From CAVWGP01 sp963754645 (GTDB taxonomy: Bacteria > Pseudomonadota > Alphaproteobacteria > Bin65), in assembly GCA_963754645.1 (NCBI GenBank), contig CAVWGP010000011.1, positions 1,550,001-1,614,000 of the forward strand: 64,000 bases of DNA, given 5' to 3'. Shown piece by piece: positions 10,510-18,955 of this stretch. The notes under the pieces are model-generated. The model saw only the letters and a list, made by a program, of their open reading frames with translations, had not been told where the DNA came from and made no database searches. The translations under genes were made by a program, and so were the position numbers. How positions within the stretch are numbered: position 1 is the stretch's first letter; each line of letters opens with the position of its first letter.

Positions 10510-11808
10510 CTAGATGATACCGACGCCGAGGAATTCGGCCAAGCCTTCGCCGATGCGCGGGGCGCGGGCGTCGGATTGCGCCATCGCCCGGTAATCGAAT
10601 TCGCCCTCGACCGTGAGATTGCGCGCCATGAAGCGGACATAGCGCATGATGATCCAGGGCGTGGCGAGGCCGAGCGTGACGAGCAGCAAGAGAAAATTGG
10701 CCAGGTTGAAGCCGAACATCTGCCAGGCGCGGACCGGAAACTCGGCCTTCACGCCCTGCAATCGCGTCGTGGCCGCTACTTTTCGGATATAAGCCGCCAG
10801 ATAGATATTGAAGGCGAGAAGGAAGAGAAGCGGCAGCAAGATATAAATCAACAAGAAGCCGACAATAAGCATCGGCATCATGTCGACGGATCCCCCGCGT
10901 GCGCCGACGCCGATAATGACTCCTCCGACGATCGCAATGCCGATCGAACCGAAAAATATCAGACACCATGCGCCGGTGAACGGGCCGTAAAGGCCCTCCG
11001 CCGTGAGCGTCGTCGTCACCGGCACCGAGCCGATGGTCGTGCGCTCAAGGCGGTAGCGCATCAGCACCGTGTCGGCCCAAGGCTTGGTCCAATACGCGGT
11101 CATGCCGTTGAGCAAGCTGAGGCCGAAGCCGAGCAGGCCATAGGTCCAGGCCGAGCCCGACACCGAGCCGCGGATGCCGCGCCAATAGGTGCGGGTCACG
11201 CGGTAACGGTGCGATGCAAAGGCGGCGACATGCACGAGGAAGGAGAGCAGGATCGATGCCAGGACGATGAAACCGAACAGCGGGCCGAAATACTCCATGA
11301 ATTGCTCGGGGTTGTTCGGCGGTGTCTTGGGCAGGTCGTAAATCAGCCAATATTGCAGCGCGATGATCGGCACGCCGAAGATGAGAAAGGCGATGAGGAA
11401 GCCGAGGAACATCTCGAGCCCGGTGCCGGAATATTCGAAGCGCTCGCCGCGGAAGCCGATGTGGCTCCAGACATATTTGCGGATCCGCGTCTTGCCCCAG
11501 AAGCGATAGAAGCCGAGCGTGACGATGCCGAGCGCGATGTTGACGATGAACAGCACGAAAATCTCGCCGAAGCGCAGATCCTCGACGAGCTTGTCGCGCG
11601 GCGCGCCCGCGGACGGCGTTTCGGACGGCCGGTCTTGGCCGGGCGGCGCCGGCGGCGGAACATGGTCGCCGCGCATTCCCGCCAACCGACGCGCCATCGC
11701 GCCGCCCATGATCGGCGCCGCGCCGGGCGCTTGGCTGGGGTGGTTCGCGCGGCGCTGCACGATCGGCGTCTGCTGCCCAGGCGGCTTGTTGCGTTCGTCG
11801 GATGTCAT
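10510..11808 (-). CDS. DUF898 (YjgN-like) inner-membrane protein
   Basis: 432 residues. The first about 90 are polar and Pro-rich, followed by a DUF898 pattern: repeated blocks of hydrophobic helices with FYRFWGKTRIRKYVWSH early and LATPWIIMRYVRFMARNL late, two versions of the same half. Function of the family is unknown. An AGGTGA sequence precedes ATG 11808. Its stop is 2 bp before the M48 gene, so the two form an operon. It diverges from phaB with 221 bp between them. Confidence 0.85.
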   Translation of the reverse strand: MTSDERNKPPGQQTPIVQRRANHPSQAPGAAPIMGGAMARRLAGMRGDHVPPPAPPGQDRPSETPSAGAPRDKLVEDLRFGEIFVLFIVNIALGIVTLGFYRFWGKTRIRKYVWSHIGFRGERFEYSGTGLEMFLGFLIAFLIFGVPIIALQYWLIYDLPKTPPNNPEQFMEYFGPLFGFIVLASILLSFLVHVAAFASHRYRVTRTYWRGIRGSVSGSAWTYGLLGFGLSLLNGMTAYWTKPWADTVLMRYRLERTTIGSVPVTTTLTAEGLYGPFTGAWCLIFFGSIGIAIVGGVIIGVGARGGSVDMMPMLIVGFLLIYILLPLLFLLAFNIYLAAYIRKVAATTRLQGVKAEFPVRAWQMFGFNLANFLLLLVTLGLATPWIIMRYVRFMARNLTVEGEFDYRAMAQSDARAPRIGEGLAEFLGVGII

Positions 11809-12029
11809 GGAATCACCTGTTTGTCGCGGCGGCCGGTCGGCCGGCCGATCGCGGCGAAATGATATGGCGCGGAACGGTTAAAGAAGGCAGTGCAAACAAA
11901 ATGAAACACGCCGGTTGGCGCCGACTTTATGGTTGCAAGGACGGTAATTTCAAGGAATGGTTCGAGAGAGGCAACCGCGCGGCCGAGCGCTGTCCGGCTG
12001 CGCCAATCCGGTGAAAAGGATCGAAATCC

Positions 12030-12752
12030 ATGGCACGTGTGGCGTTGGTAACCGGCGGTACCAGGGGCATCGGCGAGGCGATTTCCGCCGGGCTCAAGAA
12101 GGCGGGCTACAAAGTCGTCGCCAACTATGGCGGCAATGACGAGGCGGCGCGCAAGTTCAGCCAAGCGACCGGCATTCCCGCCTACAAATTCGATGTCGGC
12201 GACTTCGCCGCGGTCAAGGCCGCGATCGAAAAGATCGAAAAGGAAGTCGGCCCGATCGACGTTGTCGTCAACAATGCCGGCATCACGCGCGACGGCACGC
12301 TGCAAAAAATGGCGCCGGACAGTTGGGAGGCGGTGATCCGCACCAATCTCAGTTCGTGCTTCAATGTTTGCCGTTGCGTCATCGACGGCATGCGGGCGCG
12401 CAAGTTCGGCCGCATCGTCAATATCGGCTCGATCAACGGCCAGGCCGGTCAATACGGCCAGGTCAACTACGCCGCCGCCAAATCGGGCATTCACGGCTTC
12501 ACCAAGGCGCTGGCCCAGGAAGGGGCGTCGAGCGGCATCACGGTCAACGCCATCGCCCCCGGTTACGTCGATACCGACATGGTGCGCGCCGTGCCGAAAG
12601 ACGTGCTCGAAAAGATCGTCGCCCGCATCCCGATGCGCCGGCTCGGCCGCGCCGAGGACATCGCCCGCGGCGTCCTGTTCCTCGTCGCCGACGACGCCGA
12701 CTTCATCACCGGCTCGACGCTGTCGATCAATGGCGGCCAGCACATGTATTAG
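12030..12752 (+). CDS. phaB: Acetoacetyl-CoA reductase (PhaB-type SDR)
   Basis: 240 residues of classical short-chain dehydrogenase. TGGTRGIG (8-15) binds NADP(H), NNAG is at 81-84, and the catalytic residues are Ser134, Tyr147 and Lys151 (YAAAK). The segments GITRDGTLQKM and INGQAGQYGQVNYAAAKSG are typical of acetoacetyl-CoA reductases, which make (R)-3-hydroxybutyryl-CoA for polyhydroxybutyrate. An AAGGA motif lies about 12 bases before ATG. No phaA or phaC is in the window, so pathway partners must be elsewhere. Confidence 0.88.
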   Translation: MARVALVTGGTRGIGEAISAGLKKAGYKVVANYGGNDEAARKFSQATGIPAYKFDVGDFAAVKAAIEKIEKEVGPIDVVVNNAGITRDGTLQKMAPDSWEAVIRTNLSSCFNVCRCVIDGMRARKFGRIVNIGSINGQAGQYGQVNYAAAKSGIHGFTKALAQEGASSGITVNAIAPGYVDTDMVRAVPKDVLEKIVARIPMRRLGRAEDIARGVLFLVADDADFITGSTLSINGGQHMY

Positions 12753-12766
12753 GCGAGCGCCGCCGC

Positions 12767-13555
12767 ATGCACGGGCTCAAGCCGGCCGATCCTGGCCGCG
12801 CCATCGATTGGGGCAAGACCTCGGCCGACTATGCCGCGCACCGCCCGGGCCCGCCATCGAGTTTCTATGCGCGTCTCGCCGCGCTCGGCGTGGGATTGCC
12901 CGACCAGCGCATCCTCGATCTCGGTACCGGCACCGGCCTCTTGGCGCGGCAGTTCGCGCATCAGGGTGCCAAGGCCATGGGCATCGATATTTCGCCCGGA
13001 CAAATCGCGGCGGCAAGGGCGCTTGCCGCCGAGGACGGCGTCGCGGCCGAATTTGCCGTGGCGCCGGCCGAGCAGACCGGCATGGCCGCCGGCGCCTTCG
13101 ACGCGATCACGGCAATGCAATGCTGGATTTACTTCGATGCGCCGCGCGCCATCGCCGAAGTCAAGCGTCTCCTGGCGCCCGGCGGTGCGTTGGTGACGTC
13201 GCATTTTAGCTGGCTGCCGGATCCCGGTTCGATCGCCCGGCGCTCGGAAGAATTGGTGCTGCAATTCAATCCGCAATGGGGCGGGGCGAATTGGCCGGGC
13301 ATCATCCCGCCCATGCCGCGCTGGGCGGAGGCGGATTTCGTCCTCGCGGCCATGTTTTGGTACGATGAGGACATCGCCTTCACCCGCGCATCCTGGCGCG
13401 GCCGGATGCGCGCGTGCCGCGGCATCGGCGCGACCTTGAGCGAAACCGAGGTCGCGCGCTTCGACGCGGCACATGATGCGCTGCTGCGCGAGATCGCGGG
13501 CGAGAGCTTCACGGTCCGGCACCGCATCGACGCGCATGTCTTGCGCCCGCGCTAG
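12767..13555 (+). CDS. Class I SAM-dependent methyltransferase
   Basis: 262 residues from ATG 12767, 14 bp after phaB. A longer open frame upstream is the shadow of phaB. Motif I is ILDLGTGTGLLA (49-60), followed by GIDIS and a post-motif CWIYFDAPRAIAEVKRLLAPGGALV. This is the UbiE/Methyltransf_11-like layout for small molecules; the substrate cannot be told. It converges on the TetR gene, with a repeat in the gap. Confidence 0.82.
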   Translation: MHGLKPADPGRAIDWGKTSADYAAHRPGPPSSFYARLAALGVGLPDQRILDLGTGTGLLARQFAHQGAKAMGIDISPGQIAAARALAAEDGVAAEFAVAPAEQTGMAAGAFDAITAMQCWIYFDAPRAIAEVKRLLAPGGALVTSHFSWLPDPGSIARRSEELVLQFNPQWGGANWPGIIPPMPRWAEADFVLAAMFWYDEDIAFTRASWRGRMRACRGIGATLSETEVARFDAAHDALLREIAGESFTVRHRIDAHVLRPR

Positions 13556-13579
13556 GCGGGATCGAGCGGGTTTTTGCTT

Positions 13580-13720
13580 GGGACTTCAGGGACAGCGGGA
13601 GACTCCACGGACTCCACGGACTCCAGGGACATCAGAGACCCCAGGGACTTCAGGGACACCGGCGTGATTCGTCCTTGATGTCCCTGCTGTCCCTGCCGTC
13701 CCTGCTGTCGCCCTTGTCCC
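13580..13720. repeat. Inverted arrangement of 9-bp-period GGGACnnCA repeats
   Basis: The left half repeats units such as GGACTCCAC and CAGGGACTT; the right half carries their complements (TCCCTGCTG, TCCCTGCCG). The two halves could fold into a long imperfect hairpin. The right part runs into the 3' end of the TetR gene and encodes its Asp-Ser-Arg-Asp-Gly tail. A related element is at 56999-57095. It lies between convergent genes. Confidence 0.75.
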
Positions 13721-14363
13721 CCCGGCCTTCGGCCAGCGCCTTGATCCCCGCTCCGAGAACCTCGCCCGCCGCGGCGAAAAGCCTTTCGACTTCGCCGGGG
13801 TTCGCGGCGGCACCCCCTAGCGCGCCATCCAGGATGAGCGTCGCAAGCCCATGCACAAACGCCCACGCGGCCAGCGCCGTCGCCGGTACGCGCGCGCCGG
13901 GGACAAGCGTGCCGATCGAGGCTTCGAGCCCGCCATAGGCTTCGCGCGCCGCCGCGGCGAGCTCGGGATGCGCCGCCTTGTCGATCGCGCGCGAAAACAT
14001 CAGCGCGAAAACGCCGGGATTGGCGACCGCGAACATGACATAGGCGCGGCCGCGCGCCGTGAAGCGCGCTTGCGGCGTTTTCGCCTCGACCGCCGCATCG
14101 TGCAAATGGCGGCCGAAATCGCGGAATACGTCGGTCATGACGGCGGCGAGCAGCGCTTCGCGGTCGGCGAAATGCCGGTACGGCGCATTGTGCGAAACGC
14201 CGATTGTCCGCGCGATCTCGCGCAAGCTCAAGCCTTCCGGCCCATGCGCCTCGATATGGGCGCGCGCCGCGGCAACCAGCGACTTGCGCAAGTCGCCGTG
14301 GTGATACTCGCGCTTGGGCGCGCGTATGGGTGTCGGTCGGATTTTTAATGTTGACACTGGCAA
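13650..14363 (-). CDS. TetR family transcriptional regulator
   Basis: 237 residues. After REYHHGDLRKSLV comes the helix-turn-helix (LSLREIARTIGVSHNAPYRHF), followed by a C-terminal ligand domain of the type found in WHG-domain TetR proteins. The start is TTG 14363, with GTG 14357 as an alternative; no ATG is available. The last about 20 residues (KGDSRDGRDSRDIKDE) come from an intruding repeat. It is divergent from a DUF2306 gene, and two matching palindromes lie between them, so it probably represses both. Confidence 0.85.
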   Translation of the reverse strand: MPVSTLKIRPTPIRAPKREYHHGDLRKSLVAAARAHIEAHGPEGLSLREIARTIGVSHNAPYRHFADREALLAAVMTDVFRDFGRHLHDAAVEAKTPQARFTARGRAYVMFAVANPGVFALMFSRAIDKAAHPELAAAAREAYGGLEASIGTLVPGARVPATALAAWAFVHGLATLILDGALGGAAANPGEVERLFAAAGEVLGAGIKALAEGRGDKGDSRDGRDSRDIKDESRRCP

Positions 14364-14364
14364 C
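14350..14364. promoter_or_regulatory. Candidate TetR operator O1
   Basis: GTTGACACTGGCAAC is a 15-bp near-palindrome matching GTTGnCAnTGnCAAC. It overlaps the presumed start codon of the TetR gene and shares its consensus with a second site 31 bp away. Autoregulation is inferred. Confidence 0.6.
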
Positions 14365-14380
14365 TTTTTGCTTTATCAAT

Positions 14381-14395
14381 GTAGCCAATGACAAC
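14381..14395. promoter_or_regulatory. Candidate TetR operator O2
   Basis: GTAGCCAATGACAAC fits the same 15-bp consensus as O1 (GTnGnCAnTGnCnAC). It lies 65 bp before the DUF2306 start. Centre-to-centre spacing to O1 is 31 bp, about three helical turns, so two dimers could bind one face of the DNA. Confidence 0.55.
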
Positions 14396-14459
14396 ATTAG
14401 GCGAGGGGCCGCTTGAGGTCAACCGCCGCCGCGATCGCTTTCGGTTCAGGAGCGTCCCA

Positions 14460-14849
14460 ATGAACTTTGCGCTGTTCGGATCGGCCTCGGCCGTGATTCA
14501 GCTTCACATTGTCGCCGCCATCGGCGGCTTGGCGCTCGGTGCCTATGTGTTGTCGATGCCGAAAGGGACTTGGGCGCACCGCGCGGCGGGGCGGAGTTTT
14601 GCCGTCGCCTTGCTGGTCACGGCGATCAGCTCATTCTGGATCACCGGCAGCGACGGCGCCTATAGTTGAATTCATGGGCTTTCGGTATTGACGCTTCTGA
14701 TGCTTAGCGCCGCCATCTGGTCGATCCGCATCGGCCGTGTGCGCGCGCATCGCCGCTTCATGCTCGGAACTTATCTTGGCCTTGTCGGGGCCGCGCTGCC
14801 CGCGGCCTTGGCGCCGGACCGGCTGTTGGCGCGAATCCTGTTCGGCTAG
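14460..14849 (+). pseudogene. DUF2306 membrane protein gene with an in-frame TGA
   Basis: From ATG 14460 (CAGGAG eight bases upstream) the frame encodes MNFALFGSASAVIQLH and three hydrophobic helices, then meets TGA at 14667-14669 (codon 70). The same frame continues with IHGLSVLTLLML... to TAG 14847-14849, giving a normal DUF2306 length (129 codons). At this position DUF2306 proteins commonly have an aromatic or Pro before IHLLS, so the TGA is most simply a mutated or miscalled TGG (Trp). It is divergent from TetR and overlaps the next minus-strand gene by 4 bp at the 3' end. Confidence 0.75.
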
Positions 14850-15394
14850 CGGCGCCCGAAGCCGCTCTGCACCGCCGACTTGATGATCGGCGTCTTCTTG
14901 CGCGAATGCAATTCGATACGGCGGCTGATGTCCGACGCTGTCGGGGCGACCAGCTCGATTTGACTGATGGGCTGCGGCGCGGGGGCGGCTGCCGCCATGG
15001 CGGCCGCCTTCTCCGACGCTTCGGCAAGTTTCCGCGCCCGTCGCGAGATGCCATTTTGCGACGAAGACGGGTGCGCGGCGCGGCTGGAGCGCCGGTGCAA
15101 CAAGTGCATCAACGCGAACGCGGCGCAGGCGCTTATCGCCGCCATGCCCAGCGCTTCTTTCCAGGGAAACGTATCCGGCAAAGCGTCTTTCAAGGCCAGC
15201 AGCACAACCGCGGCGGTCAAAATCTGATTGAGCAAGAAGCAGGCGATCCGCGATATTGCGCGTTTCGAAAACAAGACAACGGTCGCGGTTACGACATAGA
15301 GCGCAATGAAGATAAAAAACAGCACAAGGCTGGAAATGCCGAGGCGGCCCAGTTGATCGATGGCGCCTTGCAGCGTTTGCACGAGGGTTTGCAT
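14846..15394 (-). CDS. Small membrane protein of unknown function
   Basis: 182 residues. Three hydrophobic helices occupy about residues 19-110 (LVLFFIFIALYVV, FLLNQILTAAVVLLAL, ALGMAAISACAAFALM). The rest is a soluble Ala/Arg/Ser-rich tail with ISRRIELHSRKKTP near the end. I do not recognise the family. It converges on the DUF2306 gene, sharing the bases CTAG (14846-14849) as overlapping stop codons. Confidence 0.6.
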   Translation of the reverse strand: MQTLVQTLQGAIDQLGRLGISSLVLFFIFIALYVVTATVVLFSKRAISRIACFLLNQILTAAVVLLALKDALPDTFPWKEALGMAAISACAAFALMHLLHRRSSRAAHPSSSQNGISRRARKLAEASEKAAAMAAAAPAPQPISQIELVAPTASDISRRIELHSRKKTPIIKSAVQSGFGRR

Positions 15395-15569
15395 TGATTT
15401 CTCCTTGCCGTTGCCACGGCAATTTCGAAATCATAGTGGTGTATGCTTGACGGAAGATTAACAGCCTGCTTCGCCGCATGGGCCCGACTGATGGCGGCCA
15501 TGCCCCCAACCAGGGCACGACGACCGGGTGCAAATCGAAGATTTCGAATATGGATTGGAGGACTAGCCC

Positions 15570-15965
15570 ATGGACGCCCTCGCCCTGATCCGCGAGAAGA
15601 TGCCGCCTTTCGGCAAACTGCTCGGCTTTGACATCGTCGAGGCCCGGCCGGAGAAAGTCGTGGCGCGCATGACAGTGCGCGCCGAACTGTGCACGGTGCC
15701 CGCGGTCCTGCATGGCGGCGCCATCATGGCGCTGGCCGACAATCTCGGTGCCGCCGCGACCATTCTCAATCTGCCGGCGGGCAAGTGGACGACGACGATC
15801 GAGAGCAAGACGAATTTCACGGCGCCGGCGCCGGAGGGAACCGTGGTCACCGCGGAATGCACGCCCGTCCACCGCGGCAAGCGCACCATGGTTTGGCAAA
15901 CCCGCGTGACCAACGCCGAGGGCAAGCTCGTGGCCCTGGTCACCCAGACGCAGATGGTGGTGTGA
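15570..15965 (+). CDS. PaaI-type hot-dog thioesterase
   Basis: 131 residues starting at ATG with GGAGG nine bases upstream. The family signature HGGAIMALADNLGA (about 48-61) carries the catalytic Asp region, and the beta strands TTIESKTNFTAPAPEG and KRTMVWQTRVTN complete the single hot-dog domain. PaaI-like enzymes hydrolyse aromatic or short-chain acyl-CoA thioesters. It stands alone; the substrate is not indicated by neighbours. Confidence 0.85.
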   Translation: MDALALIREKMPPFGKLLGFDIVEARPEKVVARMTVRAELCTVPAVLHGGAIMALADNLGAAATILNLPAGKWTTTIESKTNFTAPAPEGTVVTAECTPVHRGKRTMVWQTRVTNAEGKLVALVTQTQMVV

Positions 15966-16071
15966 CGGCGCTCACAGGGGGCGGCGCGGGGCGTTCAGGC
16001 CGAGTTCAGGCTGGCGATGGCATTCTGCCCGCGGGTGTCCGGGGTCGTTCCACGCTCGAAAGGAAACGACC

Positions 16072-16308
16072 ATGAAGCGCATACTTCTCGCAATCGGCGT
16101 CGCCGCCATCGGCGCCACGCTCGCCATCCCGGCCAGCGCCTACACGCCAAATCCCGACGACAACGGGCCCTATCCGTGCTTCCGTTGCGGCAAGTTCGCC
16201 AAGCCGGGTAGCTTGGTGATCAATCCGGCGATCCGTTTCGGCCAATACAGGTTGAACAAGGTCGCGCTCAACCCGCAACCGCTGCCGCCGAAAGCGCTCC
16301 GCCGCTAG
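16072..16308 (+). CDS. Small secreted protein with C-terminal LNPQPLPP motif
   Basis: 78 residues with a strong Shine-Dalgarno sequence (AAAGGAAA) before ATG. A signal peptide (1-23, cut after PASA) is followed by a short region with a CFRCGK Cys pair and the ending VALNPQPLPPKALRR. The LNPQPLPP string recurs at or near the C-terminus of many small uncharacterised proteins in proteobacteria. Its function is unknown. Confidence 0.7.
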   Translation: MKRILLAIGVAAIGATLAIPASAYTPNPDDNGPYPCFRCGKFAKPGSLVINPAIRFGQYRLNKVALNPQPLPPKALRR

Positions 16309-16509
16309 CCGCGTCATGTTACCGACCGGCGGTGCCTGTCCTTTGTCGGACCGGCGCCGCCGGCGCTACGCGCTGTCGCAGCCCCGGCTTGGCCGCTTGT
16401 CGCCGGGGGCAAGACTCCCACATTCATATCGACTATAAGATTTCGGCGCCGGTCGAAGGCGCCGCCGCGCGATCGACAGCGCGCGATTCGGGACATGGAG
16501 CAGCGGGCG

Positions 16510-17775
16510 ATGGATCAAATCAAGATAGTCGGCGGCAAAGCCCTGAAGGGCCGCATCCCCATTTCGGGCGCCAAGAATGCGGCGCTGCCGCTGATGGCCG
16601 CGTGCTTGCTCAGCGACCAGCCGCTGACCCTGACAAACCTGCCGAATCTCGCCGATATCAAGACCTTGGCCATGCTGCTCGAGCAGCACGGCGTTAAAAT
16701 CGGCACCGGCGACCACAGCATCACGCTGGAGGCCGCGGAAATTCCCAACACGGTGGCACCCTACGACATCGTGCGCCGGATGCGCGCTTCGGTGCTCGTC
16801 CTGGGGCCGCTGCTGGCGCGTTTCGGCAATGCCGTGGTTTCGATGCCGGGCGGCTGCGCCATCGGCTCGCGGCCGATCGATCTGCACCTCGACGCGCTCG
16901 AAAAGATGGGCGCCAAGATTCACATCGGCCGCGGCTACATTCACGCCGACGCGCCCAAGGGCTTGAAGGGCGGCAAGGTCGTGTTCGCCAAGGTCTCGGT
17001 CGGCGCCACCGAGAACGTTCTGATGGCGGCGGCGCTTGCCAAGGGCGAAACCGTGCTGGAAAACGCCGCGCGCGAACCCGAGATCGACGATCTCGCCCAT
17101 TGCCTGATCGCCATGGGCGCCAAGATCGACGGCGTCGGCACGTCGCGCATCACGGTCCAGGGCGTCGACAAGCTGAGCGGCGCCACGCATCCCGTCGTCG
17201 CCGACCGCATCGAAGCCGGAACCTACGCCATCGCGGCGGCGATCACCGGCGGCGACATCGTCCTCGAAGGCGCGCGCGCCGAGCATCTGTCGTCGCTGAT
17301 CGAGGTGCTGCGCAAATCCGGCATCAAGGTCGAGCCGGTTGCGGGCGGTCTCCGGATCTCGGGCGGCGGCCAGCCGATCGCCGGCACCGACGTGATGACC
17401 GAGCCGTTCCCCGGTTTCCCCACCGATCTGCAAGCGCAAATCATGACGCTGATGGCGGTCGCCAAGGGGGCGGCGATGATCACCGAAACGATTTTCGAGA
17501 ACCGCTACATGCACGTGCCCGAATTGGCGCGCATGGGCGCCAATGTCACGATCCACGGCTCCTCGGCCATGATCCGCGGCGTCGACAAGCTCATCGGCGC
17601 CGAAGTCATGGCGACCGATTTGCGCGCCTCGTCGTCGCTCGTCTTGGCCGGCCTCGCCGCCGAGGGCGAAACCGTGATCAACCGCGTTTATCATCTCGAC
17701 CGCGGCTATGAGCAGCTTGAGGCCAAGCTCTCCGCCTGCGGCGCCCAGATCGAGCGCGTCAAGGGACGCGCCTAG
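16510..17775 (+). CDS. murA: UDP-N-acetylglucosamine 1-carboxyvinyltransferase MurA
   Basis: 421 residues. I chose ATG 16510 over ATG 16495 because a GGAG lies nine bases before it and because it puts the conserved pair at Lys22/Asn23 (SGAKNAALPLM), matching E. coli numbering. The catalytic Cys is Cys116 in GGCAIGSRPIDLH, equivalent to E. coli Cys115, the fosfomycin target. MurA transfers enolpyruvate to UDP-GlcNAc, the first committed step of peptidoglycan synthesis. It starts the conserved alphaproteobacterial block murA-DUF2948-his-UPF0262-phosphatase. Confidence 0.97.
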   Translation: MDQIKIVGGKALKGRIPISGAKNAALPLMAACLLSDQPLTLTNLPNLADIKTLAMLLEQHGVKIGTGDHSITLEAAEIPNTVAPYDIVRRMRASVLVLGPLLARFGNAVVSMPGGCAIGSRPIDLHLDALEKMGAKIHIGRGYIHADAPKGLKGGKVVFAKVSVGATENVLMAAALAKGETVLENAAREPEIDDLAHCLIAMGAKIDGVGTSRITVQGVDKLSGATHPVVADRIEAGTYAIAAAITGGDIVLEGARAEHLSSLIEVLRKSGIKVEPVAGGLRISGGGQPIAGTDVMTEPFPGFPTDLQAQIMTLMAVAKGAAMITETIFENRYMHVPELARMGANVTIHGSSAMIRGVDKLIGAEVMATDLRASSSLVLAGLAAEGETVINRVYHLDRGYEQLEAKLSACGAQIERVKGRA

Positions 17776-17785
17776 GCGTGCCGGC

Positions 17786-18241
17786 GTGGGCGAAAAACTC
17801 AAGATCAAGGCGCTCGACGCCGAAGACGTGACGGTGCTGTCGAGCATCCTGCAGGATGCCTTGGTCGCGCTCGGCGATATCGTTTTCCTGGCCGAGGAAA
17901 AGCGTTTCGTGTTCGTCGCCAACCGCTTCGTGTGGGAGAAATGCGTCGATGTCACCTTGCCGGCGAGCGCGGCGCCGCGCGACGTCTATTTCCGCGTCCA
18001 TTGCGGAGTCACGTTCGAGGCGGTTTCGAAGGTGAAAATGCGCGGCATCGACCGGACCGACAAGGCCGGCCTGCTCGAACTCCTCGCCATCAAGCCCGAG
18101 GGCAAGGCCGTCGAGCTGGTGTTCGCGGGCGGCGCCGCCATCCGGCTCGAAACCGAAACCCTGCTCGTGCACGCCGCCGATATCGACGAGCCGTGGCCGA
18201 CCCAGTGGCGGCCGAGCCATCCGGGCGTCGAAGGCAATTGA
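17786..18241 (+). CDS. DUF2948 family protein
   Basis: 151 residues from GTG 17786, 10 bp after murA. The sequence EKLKIKALDAEDVTVLSSILQDALVALGDIVFL and a later NRFVWEK are typical of DUF2948, a family almost restricted to alphaproteobacteria and usually encoded between murA and hisD. Function is unknown. A longer open frame upstream overlaps murA and is not used. Confidence 0.85.
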   Translation: MGEKLKIKALDAEDVTVLSSILQDALVALGDIVFLAEEKRFVFVANRFVWEKCVDVTLPASAAPRDVYFRVHCGVTFEAVSKVKMRGIDRTDKAGLLELLAIKPEGKAVELVFAGGAAIRLETETLLVHAADIDEPWPTQWRPSHPGVEGN

Positions 18242-18277
18242 ACCCGCGCCGTCGCCGCCGCGCGAACCGAGACCGTC

Positions 18278-18955
18278 ATGTCCTCCGCCCATGAGCCCAT
18301 CGTCCTGGCCGTGCCGAAGGGCCGCATCCTCAGGGATGTGATGCCGCTCATCGCCCATGCCGGCATCGTGCCCGAGCCCGCCTTCGCCGAAGAGGAGTCG
18401 CGCCAGCTCCAATTCGCCACCAACCTGCCGCAGCTTTCGATCGTCCGCGTGCGCAGCTTCGATGTCGCGAGCTTCGTCGCCTTCGGCGCGGCGCAGCTCG
18501 GCATTGCCGGCAACGATGTGCTGATGGAATTCGGCTTTCCCGAGATTTACGCGCCGCTCGATCTCAAGGTCGGGCGCTGCCGCATCGCCGTCGCCGAACC
18601 CGCCGAACTCGCCGGGCGCGACGATCCAAGGCGCTGGAGCCATGTCCGCGTCGCCACGAAATATCCCGAGATCGCGCGGCGTCACTTCGCGGCGCGCGGC
18701 GTCCAGGCCGAATGCATCAAGCTCAACGGCGCGCTCGAACTGGCGCCCAGGCTCGGCCTGTGCCGGCGCATCGTCGATCTGGTCTCGAGCGGGCAAACGC
18801 TCAAGGCCAACGGCCTGGTCGAAATCGAAACCATCGCCGAAGTCACCTCGCGCCTGATCGTCAACCGCGCCGCGTTCAAAACCCGCCCGGTCGAGATCGC
18901 GCGCTGGATCGAGGCGTTCCGCGCCGCCGTGGAGGCCCAGACCCGTGCCGCTTAG
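18278..18955 (+). CDS. hisG: ATP phosphoribosyltransferase, short form (HisG)
   Basis: 225 residues, the length of short HisG proteins that lack the C-terminal regulatory domain and work with HisZ. LAVPKGRILRDVMPLI marks the N-terminus and VSSGQTLKANGLVEIETIAEVTSRLIVNRAAFK the phosphoribosyl-binding C-terminal part. It catalyses the first step of histidine synthesis, ATP plus PRPP to phosphoribosyl-ATP. It overlaps hisD by 11 bp. No hisZ is in the window. Confidence 0.95.
   Translation: MSSAHEPIVLAVPKGRILRDVMPLIAHAGIVPEPAFAEEESRQLQFATNLPQLSIVRVRSFDVASFVAFGAAQLGIAGNDVLMEFGFPEIYAPLDLKVGRCRIAVAEPAELAGRDDPRRWSHVRVATKYPEIARRHFAARGVQAECIKLNGALELAPRLGLCRRIVDLVSSGQTLKANGLVEIETIAEVTSRLIVNRAAFKTRPVEIARWIEAFRAAVEAQTRAA

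Noticed and set aside
13580..13720. Possible CRISPR-like array
   Set aside because: The repeats are about 9 bp, contiguous and in inverted halves, with no 23-40 bp repeats, spacers or cas genes.
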